A stretch of DNA of 64,000 nt from Anaerolineaceae bacterium (GCA_030653365.1 JAURZL010000012.1:62001-126000); one strand, 5' to 3'. Positions 19,341-29,404 are shown, counted from the first letter of the stretch. Notes: generated from the sequence alone by a model not told the origin. Program-made: numbers and translations.

Positions 19341-19810
19341 GTCTGTTTCTGTTGAACGTCTTATTAGCACTTGCCTGGAGTGCCTTAATGGGAAATTTTG
19401 ATCCCGCTTATTTACTCTTTGGTTATGTATTAGGTTATATCATCCTTTGGCTTTTCCAAAAGTCACCGGGTTCTCAAAAGTATTTTAAAGAAGTTCCACT
19501 TGTAATTGAATTTGTATTGTTTTTTCTCTGGGAGATTTTTGTTTCCAATGTGCGCTTGACCATCACAATCCTGTCCCCGCATCTTAATTTGAAACCAGCG
19601 GTTATTGCAGTTCCACTGGATCTTAAGACTGAGATTGGGATTGTTATCCTGGCAAACATGATCACATTAACGCCGGGAACCCTCAGCCTGGATATCTCAT
19701 CCAGCCGAAAGACACTTTATGTACATGTATTTGATCTTGATGACCCCGAAGATTTTATCTATAAGATCAAAAACAATTTTGAACGTCGTGTGAGGGAGAT
19801 CGTTGAATGA
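19337..19810 (+). CDS. mrpE: Mrp Na+/H+ antiporter subunit E
   Basis: 157 residues: two or three N-terminal membrane segments followed by a small cytoplasmic domain. ANMITLTPGTLSLDIS (about 110-125) is the MnhE signature. Translationally coupled to both neighbours by four-base ATGA overlaps, typical of this operon. Confidence 0.93.
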   Translation: MSLFLLNVLLALAWSALMGNFDPAYLLFGYVLGYIILWLFQKSPGSQKYFKEVPLVIEFVLFFLWEIFVSNVRLTITILSPHLNLKPAVIAVPLDLKTEIGIVILANMITLTPGTLSLDISSSRKTLYVHVFDLDDPEDFIYKIKNNFERRVREIVE

Positions 19811-20070
19811 TCATTGATATTCTTTGGTATGTCATTTATATTTTCCTGGCAGTTGGTTTTATTGCTTGCTTCATCCGTTTGGCTCGCGGTCCAAATCTCC
19901 CGGATCGCATAATTTCACTGGATCTAATCTCAATTATGGCGATCGGATTTTTTGTTGCATATGCGGTTCAATTTAACCAAACCAGCTTTATGGATGTTGC
20001 TATCATTCTGGCAATGATCACCTTTCTGGGAACAGTCGCTTTTGCTTATTATCTCGAAAGGAGGGTCTAG
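19807..20070 (+). CDS. mrpF: Mrp Na+/H+ antiporter subunit F
   Basis: 87 residues, three membrane segments, with RLARGPNLPDRIISLDLIS (about 23-41), the MnhF/PhaF signature containing the conserved GP.. .DR. .. D pattern. ATGA overlap with mrpE; its 3' end contains the ribosome site of mrpG. Confidence 0.93.
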   Translation: MIIDILWYVIYIFLAVGFIACFIRLARGPNLPDRIISLDLISIMAIGFFVAYAVQFNQTSFMDVAIILAMITFLGTVAFAYYLERRV

Positions 20071-20072
20071 AA

Positions 20073-20489
20073 TTGCGAGAAATTGTTGTCATGATCATGT
20101 TGTTAATCGGAGCCTTTTTGGTGCTGGTTGCTGGGATTGGTCTCATTCGCATGCCTGACCTCTTTCTTCGTATGTCTGCCACCGCCAAAGCGGGAACGCT
20201 CGGAACAGGATTGATGGTACTGGCCGCAGCGATCCACTTTAATGAATTTTCAATTTATACTCGTGCAATTGCTTTGATTTCATTCCTGATTACCACAGCA
20301 CCTATAGCAACCCACATGCTAGGTCGGGCTGCTTACTTTGGTGGTATACCATTATGGGAGGGTACGGTTAGGGATGACCTCAAAGGTCATTATAGGCTCA
20401 CCACTCATACCCTCGAAGAAGAATTTGATCCTGATCAGGTACAAACTGAAGTTGATGAAGAGTCAGATGCGTTTGGAATAGATGAGTAA
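20073..20489 (+). CDS. mrpG: Mrp Na+/H+ antiporter subunit G
   Basis: 138 residues, three membrane segments; GLIRMPDLFLRMSATAKAGTLG (split) and the later PIATHMLGRAAY are MnhG/PhaG hallmarks. The start is TTG at 20073, supported by AAAGGAGGG six bases upstream within mrpF. An acidic 30-residue tail follows the membrane part. Last gene of the operon; the next gene converges with a 29-base gap. Confidence 0.92.
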   Translation: MREIVVMIMLLIGAFLVLVAGIGLIRMPDLFLRMSATAKAGTLGTGLMVLAAAIHFNEFSIYTRAIALISFLITTAPIATHMLGRAAYFGGIPLWEGTVRDDLKGHYRLTTHTLEEEFDPDQVQTEVDEESDAFGIDE

Positions 20490-20518
20490 TTTGAATCATG
20501 GCTTAATAAAATAGAATT

Positions 20519-22861
20519 TTATTCATTGCCAAAGTTTTCAGGCACCAGGTAGCCAATAGCACGACTATCATCGTCATTCATTAAAATCCGAATGTGGTGA
20601 TTGGGGCGAAAGTCATTAACTTTAATTAACTTTAAAGAGTTTATCAATTGGGGATCCAGATCAATATAATCGGATACATGGTTGGGAGACTGTTCAAAGA
20701 ATTCTTCGTTGATCAAGTTCTGACCTTCATCCAAAGGGATTGCCAGCGGGTAGATTTGTGATTCCATCAAATCCTGGAAGAAATGTGTTCCTAATGACGG
20801 TTCCGGGGGAAGTCCGAAATGTTCGCCAGCTAATTCTATCAATGCCCGCGAATTATATATGTCTCCATAATCGATAGGAACCCCCAAATCCGCATTCGAA
20901 CTTCCCCACCGACCTGGTCCAACACAGAAGAAAACCTCCCCTTCGAGCGCTTTGTTGAGTCTTCCAATCGCCCTTGCCAGGTTGAAACGGTCGTTGTTGG
21001 TTGGCAATGAAAAATAAGGTTCGTGAGGCACATAGATCACGTGTGTGATTCGTTGAATTTCCCCATGCGGCACCACGAAGTGAGTATCAAAAATGATATC
21101 ATTTTCTGGAATTTTCTTTGGAATTTTTACCTCAGCCGAGGACATTAATTGTGCCTGTGGTCTACATTGCACCACACTGATACAGATCTCCGGTTTGCCT
21201 AATTCAGGCTCATCAATGCTGATGGTAAATTCCACATCCACAGGTAATTTGTAAGCCCTTTCCAGAGCGGTTAACATCTCGCGCATTGTTTCTGCAAAAT
21301 CGGTGCGTTTGAGAAATTCATCATACGTAACCACCAGATTTTTGGGATCGCCATCGAGCACACGGCTGCGTATGGGCTGAAAATCTCCTCCTTGAGAGAG
21401 CTGGGCAATATAGCGTAAGGGTTTATAGCTGGAGTTGAGTACTTCATGAATCGGGAGGGTCTTGAATGCATTTTCTTCCAGATCAATTACATCTACGTAT
21501 TGTTGTGAATATCGGCGAATCAATTTTGGAATGGAGGAGGGACGCAATAATGGATGTGAGAGAGCGATAACACGCGGATAATCATTTCCAACCCGATCAA
21601 CTGCCCTGGTTCCCAATCCCCAAACCAGACGTACAAAACCATCTTCCGCACGAATTTGAGGTGCCCAGCGGTATGTGTTACGGCTAAAAGCAACACCTGC
21701 GCCATGTGGAAAATAATACTTTTCGAATTGTTGTCCCTGGACTTCCTGAATGAGGACAGCCATACGTTCGTCATAGTCTTGCAATCCCCTTGCCCGCCGA
21801 TAGAGGAGTGCATTGGGGTTGAGGGTGGAAGCATAAATGGTAGCCACTGCTCGTGTCAAATCTTTGAGATTTTGATCCAATGTTCCTTGATTTGGCAAGA
21901 ACACACTGTCGTATTTGCCAGCGAAGGAAGTACCAAAATTATCTTCCAATTGACTGGAAGACCGAACGATCATTGGTTGTTTTTCTTCCTTTTTCAGGAT
22001 CGCCTCAAGCCGATCCAGAATATCAGGCGGAAATTCCCCTGCTTGAAAATCCCTCACAATTGCCGGATACTCTGCCCGCATTTCCTCTTCGCTTTTATAC
22101 TTCTGATCATTCCAGTGGGTGAGGTCATTGATGGTCATGAAGGTGTAGATTTCATTGGAACCGATGTAGTGGGATTGTGGAGGACTCATGCAGGCACTGA
22201 GCTCAAACTCTTCTGTATCGGCCAGGACACGATGTGCCAGCAACATGCCAGCTGCTTTTCCCCCGATTTTACCAGCACCAATTTTTCGCTTACGAATCTC
22301 TAATAGATCACCCAGCGTAAACCACTCTTTGGCGATATTGATATATTGCAGTTGATCACTGATCAGGTTGCGGATTAAAACTACTTTTGCTTCCTGCATT
22401 CTGGCTTCATATTTGACGCGGTCCTCTGGACTTAGTTTTTCGAACATCATTGCCTGTTCAAAGACAATTTCCTGAGGGGCTAATTCGGGGTTGACGGATA
22501 GTAAATGATCCTGTTGGCCAATACCTCTTTCGGATAAGACCTCATTGGTGATTTTTTCAAACTCATCAAAGGATACCTGATGGCTGAAGAGCAAGTCGGT
22601 CAGTTGATCTCGGACCCGTTGGATTCGCATATCCCAGACTTCAGAATCCTCTTCCGTGTATGGATCCCGAATCCCTTCGCGATCTTGCGAGCGAATCGCC
22701 ATTTCCCTCACCCTGGCTTCAAAAGCTTGTGGTTGTATGATGCCGCGTTCAAACATTAATCGCCGCATTCGCATTCGAATTCGGCTGCCGAGAATAGGGT
22801 ACTGTCCTAAAGCCAGATAAATGGTTAATAATCGATCAGTGGAGTTGGAATTAGATGCCAT
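20519..22861 (-). CDS. PEP/pyruvate-binding (PPDK N-terminal-like) domain protein
   Basis: 780 residues. A 190-residue N-terminal helical region has no family I recognise. It is followed by the ATP-grasp-like pyruvate phosphate dikinase N-terminal fold: GKIGGKAAGMLLAHRVL (about 198), MIVRSSSQLEDNFGTSFAGKYDSVF (split, about 300), and a phosphate-loop region near GVAFSRNTYRWAPQIRAEDGF. No phosphohistidine swivelling domain or PEP-utilising barrel is present, so it is not a full PPDK or PEP synthase. The reaction is unknown; ATP-dependent transfer to an unidentified substrate is an inference. TAGGAGACAG precedes the ATG. It follows dnaN on the same strand by 90 bases. Confidence 0.75.
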   Translation of the reverse strand: MASNSNSTDRLLTIYLALGQYPILGSRIRMRMRRLMFERGIIQPQAFEARVREMAIRSQDREGIRDPYTEEDSEVWDMRIQRVRDQLTDLLFSHQVSFDEFEKITNEVLSERGIGQQDHLLSVNPELAPQEIVFEQAMMFEKLSPEDRVKYEARMQEAKVVLIRNLISDQLQYINIAKEWFTLGDLLEIRKRKIGAGKIGGKAAGMLLAHRVLADTEEFELSACMSPPQSHYIGSNEIYTFMTINDLTHWNDQKYKSEEEMRAEYPAIVRDFQAGEFPPDILDRLEAILKKEEKQPMIVRSSSQLEDNFGTSFAGKYDSVFLPNQGTLDQNLKDLTRAVATIYASTLNPNALLYRRARGLQDYDERMAVLIQEVQGQQFEKYYFPHGAGVAFSRNTYRWAPQIRAEDGFVRLVWGLGTRAVDRVGNDYPRVIALSHPLLRPSSIPKLIRRYSQQYVDVIDLEENAFKTLPIHEVLNSSYKPLRYIAQLSQGGDFQPIRSRVLDGDPKNLVVTYDEFLKRTDFAETMREMLTALERAYKLPVDVEFTISIDEPELGKPEICISVVQCRPQAQLMSSAEVKIPKKIPENDIIFDTHFVVPHGEIQRITHVIYVPHEPYFSLPTNNDRFNLARAIGRLNKALEGEVFFCVGPGRWGSSNADLGVPIDYGDIYNSRALIELAGEHFGLPPEPSLGTHFFQDLMESQIYPLAIPLDEGQNLINEEFFEQSPNHVSDYIDLDPQLINSLKLIKVNDFRPNHHIRILMNDDDSRAIGYLVPENFGNE

Positions 22862-22951
22862 AAAACTGTCTCCTAATCACTGACCTTCTCACTATCAAAA
22901 TGGTTACAAAACTCACAGAAAACAACCGGGAAAAGTATATCTTTATATTCT

Positions 22952-24079
22952 TTACCCTAAATGCATTGGCATGATAACATGCACAAATTCGTCTTCTCCA
23001 ATCGGTTTAAGGGTGGCAGGTGTATTATTTGCATTGGTTTCCAGTGCCACACTAGGTGTTTTGATAACATCCAGCACTTCACGCAAATAACGCACATTGA
23101 AAGCAATCAATAAACCGTCTCCATCGATATTGGCATCAATCTGTACCTCGGAATTTCCGGTTTCCTCGGATTGAGCAGAGATTTCGACGATGCCCGGTCC
23201 TTCCATTTTTGGTTGGATATGCATTCGAACAATATTATTGCCGTCCCTGGCAATAATTTCTGCCTGCCTGCAGGCTTTTTGGAAATTAGGGGTTGAGAGT
23301 ACCGTGTGGGTTTTATAGGTACGTGGAATGATAACCTTATAATCCGGGAAATTTCCTTCGATTAATTGCGAGACGAGTTCTGCATCTTTTAAATTAAAGA
23401 CCACCTGTCCTCTACCAGACGGGATGCTCATGCTGACAGTCTCATCGCCATTGGCGGCAATCCGGGCTAATTCATTCAATGCACGTGCTGGAACAATGAC
23501 CGATATGGTTTTATCTGTTGGATTATTGACAGTCAAAGAACGTACAGAGATACGAAATCCATCCGTTGCAGCCATGGTCATTGAATTTCCTTCGATTTGC
23601 GTCAAGACTCCCTGTAACACTGGCCGGGCTTCATCAGAGGAAGCTGCAAAAGCGACTTGTTGAATCATCTCTTTAATGTCAGCTATATTGAGAGCTACGC
23701 CACCTGTTTTTTCTGGTAATGGCATTGGCGGATATTCCTGTGCATCAATTCCTTTAATGTCTGTACTGTTGGTTCCACATTGAATATTCAAAGTTTGCGT
23801 GCGATCATTTAACAACATTTCGACCCGGTCATTCGGCAGCGCACTTACCAGATCAGAAATTGTGCGGGATGGAATAGTAATCGATCCTTCCTCCTCAATT
23901 TCGGCTTTGATCCAACAAGATATTCCCAATTCAAGGTTGGTGGCTGAAAGACGGATTCGTCCTTCGTCTGTTGCGATCAATACATTTGCAAGTACGGGCA
24001 AGGTACTGCGCGGAGAAACTGCTCTTGATACGGTGCTTAAGCCATGTGCCAATTCTTGTTGTGAGACTGATGCTTTCAT
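22952..24079 (-). CDS. dnaN: DNA polymerase III beta subunit (sliding clamp)
   Basis: 375 residues, the usual clamp length. Three similar clamp domains of about 120 residues follow each other: MKASVSQQELAHGLSTVSRAV opens the first, TGGVALNIADIKEMIQQVAFAAS the second, and the C-terminus ends in the typical IMPMHLG. The ring tethers polymerase to DNA. No dnaA, recF or gyrB is next to it, so it lies outside the classic origin cluster, and no DnaA boxes were noticed nearby; it does not mark an origin here. Confidence 0.95.
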   Translation of the reverse strand: MKASVSQQELAHGLSTVSRAVSPRSTLPVLANVLIATDEGRIRLSATNLELGISCWIKAEIEEEGSITIPSRTISDLVSALPNDRVEMLLNDRTQTLNIQCGTNSTDIKGIDAQEYPPMPLPEKTGGVALNIADIKEMIQQVAFAASSDEARPVLQGVLTQIEGNSMTMAATDGFRISVRSLTVNNPTDKTISVIVPARALNELARIAANGDETVSMSIPSGRGQVVFNLKDAELVSQLIEGNFPDYKVIIPRTYKTHTVLSTPNFQKACRQAEIIARDGNNIVRMHIQPKMEGPGIVEISAQSEETGNSEVQIDANIDGDGLLIAFNVRYLREVLDVIKTPSVALETNANNTPATLKPIGEDEFVHVIMPMHLG

Positions 24080-24339
24080 GTGCTATCCTCTAACCTGATT
24101 TTGAGTGATCATTCCTGAATTTTTATTTACAGAAAAAGTTTCAGAGTCATTCTGAATTTAAAAAGTATACAATGAGAATATAAAAAATTCCAGTAATATC
24201 GCCATCTATGTTGTCCAGAAATTGGAAAGATTAATCTCAATTCTGATGAAGCTATGTTAGACTCATGAACAGATTTGTAACACCACCAAAAACATACTAC
24301 CCCTAATGAAAAGATACATAAATATTTAAAAAAGGATCA

Positions 24340-24609
24340 ATGATGTTTGAATCTCCAAACATATATGATTTTCCATGTCCCATCTCCATTAAAGCCATTG
24401 GAGATGATCGTGATGATTACCTTCAGTTTGTCATTGATACAATGATTTCCGTTGTAGGTGAGATTGATGTTCAATCGATAACAACGAGATCAAGTAATGG
24501 AAATAAATATCTGGCGGTGACGGTTCCTTTTACTGCAAAGGATCGCGAGCAATTGGAATCTGTTTTTCAGGCTTTGAACCAGGATGTCCGCACGAAATTT
24601 ATCGTTTAA
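24340..24609 (+). CDS. DUF493 (YbeD-like) family protein
   Basis: 89 residues with the alpha-beta ferredoxin-like fold of YbeD. Matching pattern: DFPCPISIKAIGDDRDDYLQF near the start, SSNGNKYLAVTVPFTAKDREQL in the middle and a short C-terminal strand. YbeD-like proteins are thought to be small ligand-binding or regulatory proteins; no role can be assigned here. AAAAAGGATC precedes the ATG. A 260-base AT-rich gap separates it from the divergent dnaN. Confidence 0.75.
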   Translation: MMFESPNIYDFPCPISIKAIGDDRDDYLQFVIDTMISVVGEIDVQSITTRSSNGNKYLAVTVPFTAKDREQLESVFQALNQDVRTKFIV

Positions 24610-24721
24610 ATCAAAAATTTCGAATTTATAATTTTCTGTCTGGGTGTTTTTATTAGACGGTACTCTCCAAAAACACCTTCCATTCCCATATAATAGTGAT
24701 TCTAAAAAATTGAGGAACAAC

Positions 24722-24748
24722 AAAAAAGTTGGCTCAAAATGCCAACTT
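24722..24748 (-). terminator. Terminator of the tRNA-Leu transcript
   Basis: On the minus strand AAGTTGGC (24748-24741) and GCCAACTT (24733-24726) form a perfect 8-bp stem with a 7-base loop followed by TTTT. It lies 35 bases downstream of the tRNA. Confidence 0.88.
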
Positions 24749-24782
24749 ATTCAGGTATATTGCCTATGATATAATCGCTGTG

Positions 24783-24864
<82 letters not shown>

Positions 24865-24920
24865 ATTGAGTAGTGCAGAGTATATCTAAAAATCACAGAA
24901 GGGTCAAGGAATTCATTCAC

Positions 24921-25991
24921 ATGCGCTTAGGAATTATCGGGTTACCCCAATCTGGAAAGACTACAATTTTTAACGCAGTCACAAGCGGTGATATACCGAC
25001 TGGCATCTCAGCAGGTCGGGTTCAAGTAAACACAGCCGTTGTAGATGTGCCGGATCCCCGCGTGGATCGCCTTTCAGCCATGTTCAACCCCAAGAAGACG
25101 ATCTATGCCAAGATCACCTATACAGATATTGCCGGTCTTGATGGCAGCGCTGGGAAAAGTGGCATATCTGGCAGTCTTCTCAATCAACTCACCCAAATGG
25201 ATGGGTTTATCCATGTATTGCGATGTTTTGAAGACGACAATGTGCCCCATCAGGAGGGGTCAGTTGATCCTATACGGGATTTGCACATGATGGATGGTGA
25301 ATTTATCCTTAACGATCTCATCTTTATCGAACGCAAGCTGGAACGCCTGGCAGATGAACGCCGAAAGGGTGCTGGCAGGGACAAAGCCAGTATCGATCGT
25401 GATATTCATTTGTTTGAGCGTATGCAGGCCGCTTTAAATGAAGAGATTCCCCTGCGAGACATGGAAATGAGTCCGGATGAAACCAATAGCCTATCCGGTT
25501 TTGGATTTTTAAGTCTTAAACCTGTTATGGTGCTGTTAAACCTTGCAGAAGGTAAAAACCCGCCGCCAATGGATTATTCCCATCGACATAGTCTGGTTGT
25601 CGACTTGCAGGGAAAATTGGAAATGGACATGGCAAAACTACCCGCTGAAGACGTGGAAATGTTCATGCAGGAATATGGAATCACCGAGTTAGGCCTGAAT
25701 CGGATGATCAAGTATTCATACGATCTCCTGGGACAACACGCTTTCTTCACAGTCGGACCGGATGAATGCCGCGCCTGGACTGTGAGAACAGGTGCGCTGG
25801 CTCCCGAAGCAGCAGGCGTAATCCATACCGACCTGCAGAAAGGGTTTATCCGTGCGGAAGTCGTCTCCTACGATGATTTAATTGCATTTGGCGGGATGAA
25901 TGAAGTGAAAGCCAAAGGAAAATTACGTCTCGAAGGGAAAGAATACATTGTCAAAGATGGCGATGTGTTGAATATTCGCTTTAATATTTAA
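24921..25991 (+). CDS. YchF/OLA1-like GTPase (Obg family) with TGS-like C-terminus
   Basis: 356 residues. P-loop GLPQSGKTT (residues 7-15; common YchF form is GLPNVGKST), switch II region YTDIAGLDGSAGKSGISG, and the specificity region NLAEGK (about residue 215) in place of NKxD, consistent with relaxed nucleotide specificity of this family, whose members are ATPases in several bacteria. The C-terminal domain FFTVGPDECRAWTVRTG, AAGVIHTDLQKGFIRAEV is characteristic of YchF and binds ribosomes in studied members. ATG at 24921 begins exactly at the P-loop strand. Confidence 0.85.
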   Translation: MRLGIIGLPQSGKTTIFNAVTSGDIPTGISAGRVQVNTAVVDVPDPRVDRLSAMFNPKKTIYAKITYTDIAGLDGSAGKSGISGSLLNQLTQMDGFIHVLRCFEDDNVPHQEGSVDPIRDLHMMDGEFILNDLIFIERKLERLADERRKGAGRDKASIDRDIHLFERMQAALNEEIPLRDMEMSPDETNSLSGFGFLSLKPVMVLLNLAEGKNPPPMDYSHRHSLVVDLQGKLEMDMAKLPAEDVEMFMQEYGITELGLNRMIKYSYDLLGQHAFFTVGPDECRAWTVRTGALAPEAAGVIHTDLQKGFIRAEVVSYDDLIAFGGMNEVKAKGKLRLEGKEYIVKDGDVLNIRFNI

Positions 25992-26027
25992 GAATCTGAC
26001 CACAGACAAACCTCATCAGGTGAATTT

Positions 26028-27074
26028 TTGACTGACTTGAATTTTGATACCCTGGCTGTAGCCATTGACCAACAGCTGAGAAAGCAACCATTCAGTGGGG
26101 TGATTCATGTCGCTCATCAGGAAACACCGATCTTTTCGCATGCATATGGATTCGCCAATCGCAGTGATAAACTCCCCAACCGGCTAAATACCCGCTTTGG
26201 GATTGCCTCCGGTGGGAAGATTTTCACAGCAACAGCCATCTGTCAATTAGTGGCTGGTGGACAATTGTCTTTCGATCAACCCTTAAGTGATATTTTGGTG
26301 GATTTGCCTCCCAAACTGGATTCCACTGTAACCATTAAACAATTAATAACCCACACCAGCGGTATTCCTGATTACTTTGACGAGGAGACTGAAACAGATT
26401 ATGAAATGTGTTGGCGAGAAAAACCAGTCTACTTGATGCGAACTGCCAATGATTTTCTCCCATTCATTCAGGACAAAGGGATGAAATTCAAGCCGGGAGA
26501 ACGCTTTTCCTATAACAACATGGGTTTTGTGTTTTTGGGTTTGGTGATTGAAAAGGTAAGTGGAAAACGATTTCAGGATTATATTCAGGAAAGAATCTTT
26601 GGATCAGCATGGATGCGATCATCTGGATATTTCTCTACTGATCGCTTACCAGAAAATTGTGCCAGTGGGTATATTGTGGAAGAAGATGGCTCCTGGAGGT
26701 CAAATGTTTTCTCTGTTCCCATCATTGGACACGGGGATGGTGGCACATTTACAATTGCAGCCGATATTGGTCGTTTCTGGCGGGCATTGTGGAATAAAAC
26801 ATATTTCGGTGACGAAATTTTAACCAAAATGACCTCACCACAGGTAAGGGTAAAACCGGAGAACCCCAATCAATATGGTTATGGTGTTTGGGTTGGTGAT
26901 CTCACAGGCCACCGATGTTTATCGATTGTAGGTGATGACCCGGGAGTTGAATTTTCTTCAAGCTTTTATCCGGATTGCAATCTACAAATCACCTTGCTGG
27001 CAAATACGAATGGTTCCCTCTGGCAATTGGAAAAAATGATCAGGTCCGAGATATTCAGCCTCGATCAGGAATAA
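26028..27074 (+). CDS. Beta-lactamase-type serine hydrolase (class C/DD-peptidase fold)
   Basis: 348 residues. FGIASGGKIFTA holds the SxxK motif (Ser-Gly-Gly-Lys, about residue 64), FSYNNMGF the YxN motif (about 164), and GHGDGG near 245 the third active-site motif region. No signal peptide is visible, so it is probably an intracellular esterase or peptidase rather than a periplasmic beta-lactamase. The start is TTG at 26028 with CAGGTG five bases upstream. The GrpB gene follows by 3 bases. Confidence 0.8.
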   Translation: MTDLNFDTLAVAIDQQLRKQPFSGVIHVAHQETPIFSHAYGFANRSDKLPNRLNTRFGIASGGKIFTATAICQLVAGGQLSFDQPLSDILVDLPPKLDSTVTIKQLITHTSGIPDYFDEETETDYEMCWREKPVYLMRTANDFLPFIQDKGMKFKPGERFSYNNMGFVFLGLVIEKVSGKRFQDYIQERIFGSAWMRSSGYFSTDRLPENCASGYIVEEDGSWRSNVFSVPIIGHGDGGTFTIAADIGRFWRALWNKTYFGDEILTKMTSPQVRVKPENPNQYGYGVWVGDLTGHRCLSIVGDDPGVEFSSSFYPDCNLQITLLANTNGSLWQLEKMIRSEIFSLDQE

Positions 27075-27077
27075 AAA

Positions 27078-27662
27078 ATGGGAAATGAAATAAAAGAATA
27101 TCTAATTGTGGATTATAAAACCAGCTGGCCGCTTGAATTTAACCAAATCGCCAGTGAGCTTCGCATAGGATTAGGGAATTTGGCATTACGAATTGACCAT
27201 ATCGGCTCCACCTCCGTTCAGGGCTTGCCCGCCAAAGATATTATTGATATCCAAATCACTGTACCGGCACTTAATCAGGACGTGATTCAAGCAATGGAAA
27301 AGCTGGGATATAGTCTGCCGGGTGGCGAGTATCGCGATCATGTGCCACCAGGGCAAGATAAGGTTCCTCAACAATGGGAGAAGTTGTATTTTCGTGCTCC
27401 AGCTTATCAACGCAGCACACATACCCATGTGCGTGTCCCCGGACGTGCCAATCAACGCTATCCTCTTCTATTTCGTGACTATCTTCGTTCGCATCCCAAA
27501 ACTGCTGAGGCGTATGCCCGTCTGAAGAAAATGCTGGCAGAACATCTTGCGGTTCCTGCCATGTATCCGGATGTAAAAGACCCGGCTGTGGATTTGATTT
27601 ATTTAGCTGCAGAAGAGTGGGCTGAGCAAACTGGATGGCAGCCCGGTGAATCAGATTATTGA
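27078..27662 (+). CDS. GrpB/UPF0157 family nucleotidyltransferase-fold protein
   Basis: 194 residues. IDHIGSTSVQGLPAKDIIDIQITV (split; residues about 37-60) is the signature of the GrpB family: a GS..V..L..K..iDi pattern typical of the nucleotidyltransferase superfamily, also seen fused to dephospho-CoA kinase in some bacteria. THTHVRVPG follows near residue 115. Molecular role is unknown. Probably co-transcribed with the serine hydrolase. Its last 7 bases overlap the end of the convergent FAD oxidase gene. Confidence 0.8.
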   Translation: MGNEIKEYLIVDYKTSWPLEFNQIASELRIGLGNLALRIDHIGSTSVQGLPAKDIIDIQITVPALNQDVIQAMEKLGYSLPGGEYRDHVPPGQDKVPQQWEKLYFRAPAYQRSTHTHVRVPGRANQRYPLLFRDYLRSHPKTAEAYARLKKMLAEHLAVPAMYPDVKDPAVDLIYLAAEEWAEQTGWQPGESDY

Positions 27663-29404
27663 TCCGACTTTTTTCTAAATCCCCATTTCTTTTTGCGTTG
27701 TTCTTCACTCATGTCCAATCCCAATGTACCGCCTGGATTCATGATATTTGTTGGATCGAAATGTTTTTTTAAGATCCTGATGACATCCATGTTTGCAGAT
27801 CCAATCTGACCTTCCAGCCAGGGAGCGGTCTGTTTACCAATACCGTGGTGGTGGCTCATTGATGCACCCGATTCCTGGATTGCCTGCAAAACTCCATATT
27901 GCAGCGTCAGGTACTCATTAATGTCCGTGATACGGGCTATGAAGATGAAGTAAAGATTCGTGCCCTGCGGATAGGCATGCGAAAGGTGCGTCATACAGAT
28001 GGTTTTTGGACGGCTTTTTACAAATCTGCGAACATGTTCATGTACTTTTGGTAGCTGATCCCAGGTGACAGCACACTCCAGCGTATCGATCAGAATTCCA
28101 AAGTCCATCAGGTCTTCGCGTATGTATGGGTCAGTAAAGCGGCTTTTCTCCCAGCGTTGGGTGACTCCAAATGGAGTCAGTGCAAAAGCTTTATATTTTC
28201 GTGCGGTCCTTGCAATGATGCGTTTGACCAGTCGCGCATAAGCTTTATCTCCATCGCATGATCCTAATAGCAGACAACGTTGCATGGGTAGGTAGCCCAA
28301 AGTTTTCAGTACCCCATCAGCCGGTGAACCGTGAATATGATACATCCGCATGGCGACATCTGTTTCTTCCGGATCAGACAGGCGAAAGACAGAAGGATGA
28401 CCACTTTCTGCCTGCATAATTTCTCTTACAGCAAGTTGTGCATCCTCCCAATTTTTGAACAGATAACTATAACGTTGCTTATTTTCGGGTTGGAAACGAT
28501 AAAGCCTGAGGGTCACTTCGGTCAGGACACCAAAACATCCCTCCGACCCGATCATGATCTGATTAAAATCGGGACCTGTCGCACAACGTGGGTATCCTGG
28601 TGTTTGCATCTCGCCTGCGGGTGTCACGTATTTCTGGGAAAGGACCAGGTCTTCGATCTTGCCGTAATAGGTCGAATTCTGTCCAGCACCACGTGTTACC
28701 ACCCAGCCGCCTACGCTGGAATGTAAAAAAGATTGTGGAAAATGCCCGCAGGTATATCGCCTCTGAGCTCGCAATCTTTCCGGGGCATTATTCAGGAGCT
28801 CTTCCAATGCTGGTCCAAGCATACCAGCCTGAACAGTGATCGTCTGGTTGACATCATTAAAATCAAGCACTTTGTTCATGTGCAGGCTCATGTCAATACA
28901 GACTCCGCCGTTAACCGCTTCTACTCCGCGGGTGACAGTAGAACCAGCGCCATAAATATATACCGGCAATTGTTCCGCCTGACAATATTTAAGCAACGCA
29001 GTGATCTCCTGATTATTGCGGGGAGCAACCACCACATCCGGCAGATTCTCGAAGATCCGTTGGCGGACACGCAACGCATCAAGCATGCCAGCACCATAGG
29101 AAGTGCGGGTACGTTGATAGGTATCGTAGGAGAGATTCTCCTCTCCTACGATTGCTTTCAGATCATTAATAAGTCGATCTTCCATCTGGCAAGGAATTTG
29201 TTCGCTGAAGTCTTCCAGCCCATCGTTAATGGGGAATTGAAAATCCGAATCATCCAATTGAAAGATGTCTTTGAGCATCTGATACATCCCCTGATTGGGA
29301 TGCTTGAAACCATCTGGCTCACCCCATTTATACAAACTGCGATAAGAACGTGGGGAGGCTGTCTGCTCCAGCCAGGGTGGTTGAAATTTTTTGGATTTGC
29401 TCAT
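27656..29404 (-). CDS. FAD-linked oxidase, alkylglycerone-phosphate synthase-like
   Basis: 582 residues. The FAD-binding PCMH domain (about 125-310) shows VVAPRNNQEITALLKYC, VYIYGAGSTVTRG, GHFPQSFLHSSVGGWVVTRG and GSEGCFGVLTEVTLRLY. The C-terminal FAD-oxidase domain ends with SMSHHHGIGKQTAPWL (about 516-531), the His-rich loop conserved in AGPS and D-lactate-dehydrogenase relatives. The N-terminal SYRSLYKWGEPDGF resembles the start of AGPS proteins. AGPS exchanges the acyl group of acyl-DHAP for an alkyl group in ether-lipid synthesis; bacterial relatives may instead oxidise a hydroxy acid or glycerol derivative. Its promoter shares a 48-bp operator block with glpD, pointing to glycerol-phosphate or ether-lipid metabolism. 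Confidence 0.8.
   Translation of the reverse strand: MSKSKKFQPPWLEQTASPRSYRSLYKWGEPDGFKHPNQGMYQMLKDIFQLDDSDFQFPINDGLEDFSEQIPCQMEDRLINDLKAIVGEENLSYDTYQRTRTSYGAGMLDALRVRQRIFENLPDVVVAPRNNQEITALLKYCQAEQLPVYIYGAGSTVTRGVEAVNGGVCIDMSLHMNKVLDFNDVNQTITVQAGMLGPALEELLNNAPERLRAQRRYTCGHFPQSFLHSSVGGWVVTRGAGQNSTYYGKIEDLVLSQKYVTPAGEMQTPGYPRCATGPDFNQIMIGSEGCFGVLTEVTLRLYRFQPENKQRYSYLFKNWEDAQLAVREIMQAESGHPSVFRLSDPEETDVAMRMYHIHGSPADGVLKTLGYLPMQRCLLLGSCDGDKAYARLVKRIIARTARKYKAFALTPFGVTQRWEKSRFTDPYIREDLMDFGILIDTLECAVTWDQLPKVHEHVRRFVKSRPKTICMTHLSHAYPQGTNLYFIFIARITDINEYLTLQYGVLQAIQESGASMSHHHGIGKQTAPWLEGQIGSANMDVIRILKKHFDPTNIMNPGGTLGLDMSEEQRKKKWGFRKKSDQ

Noticed and set aside
22952..24079. Replication origin next to dnaN
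   Set aside because: No dnaA, recF or gyrB neighbours and no DnaA-box cluster noticed around the gene.
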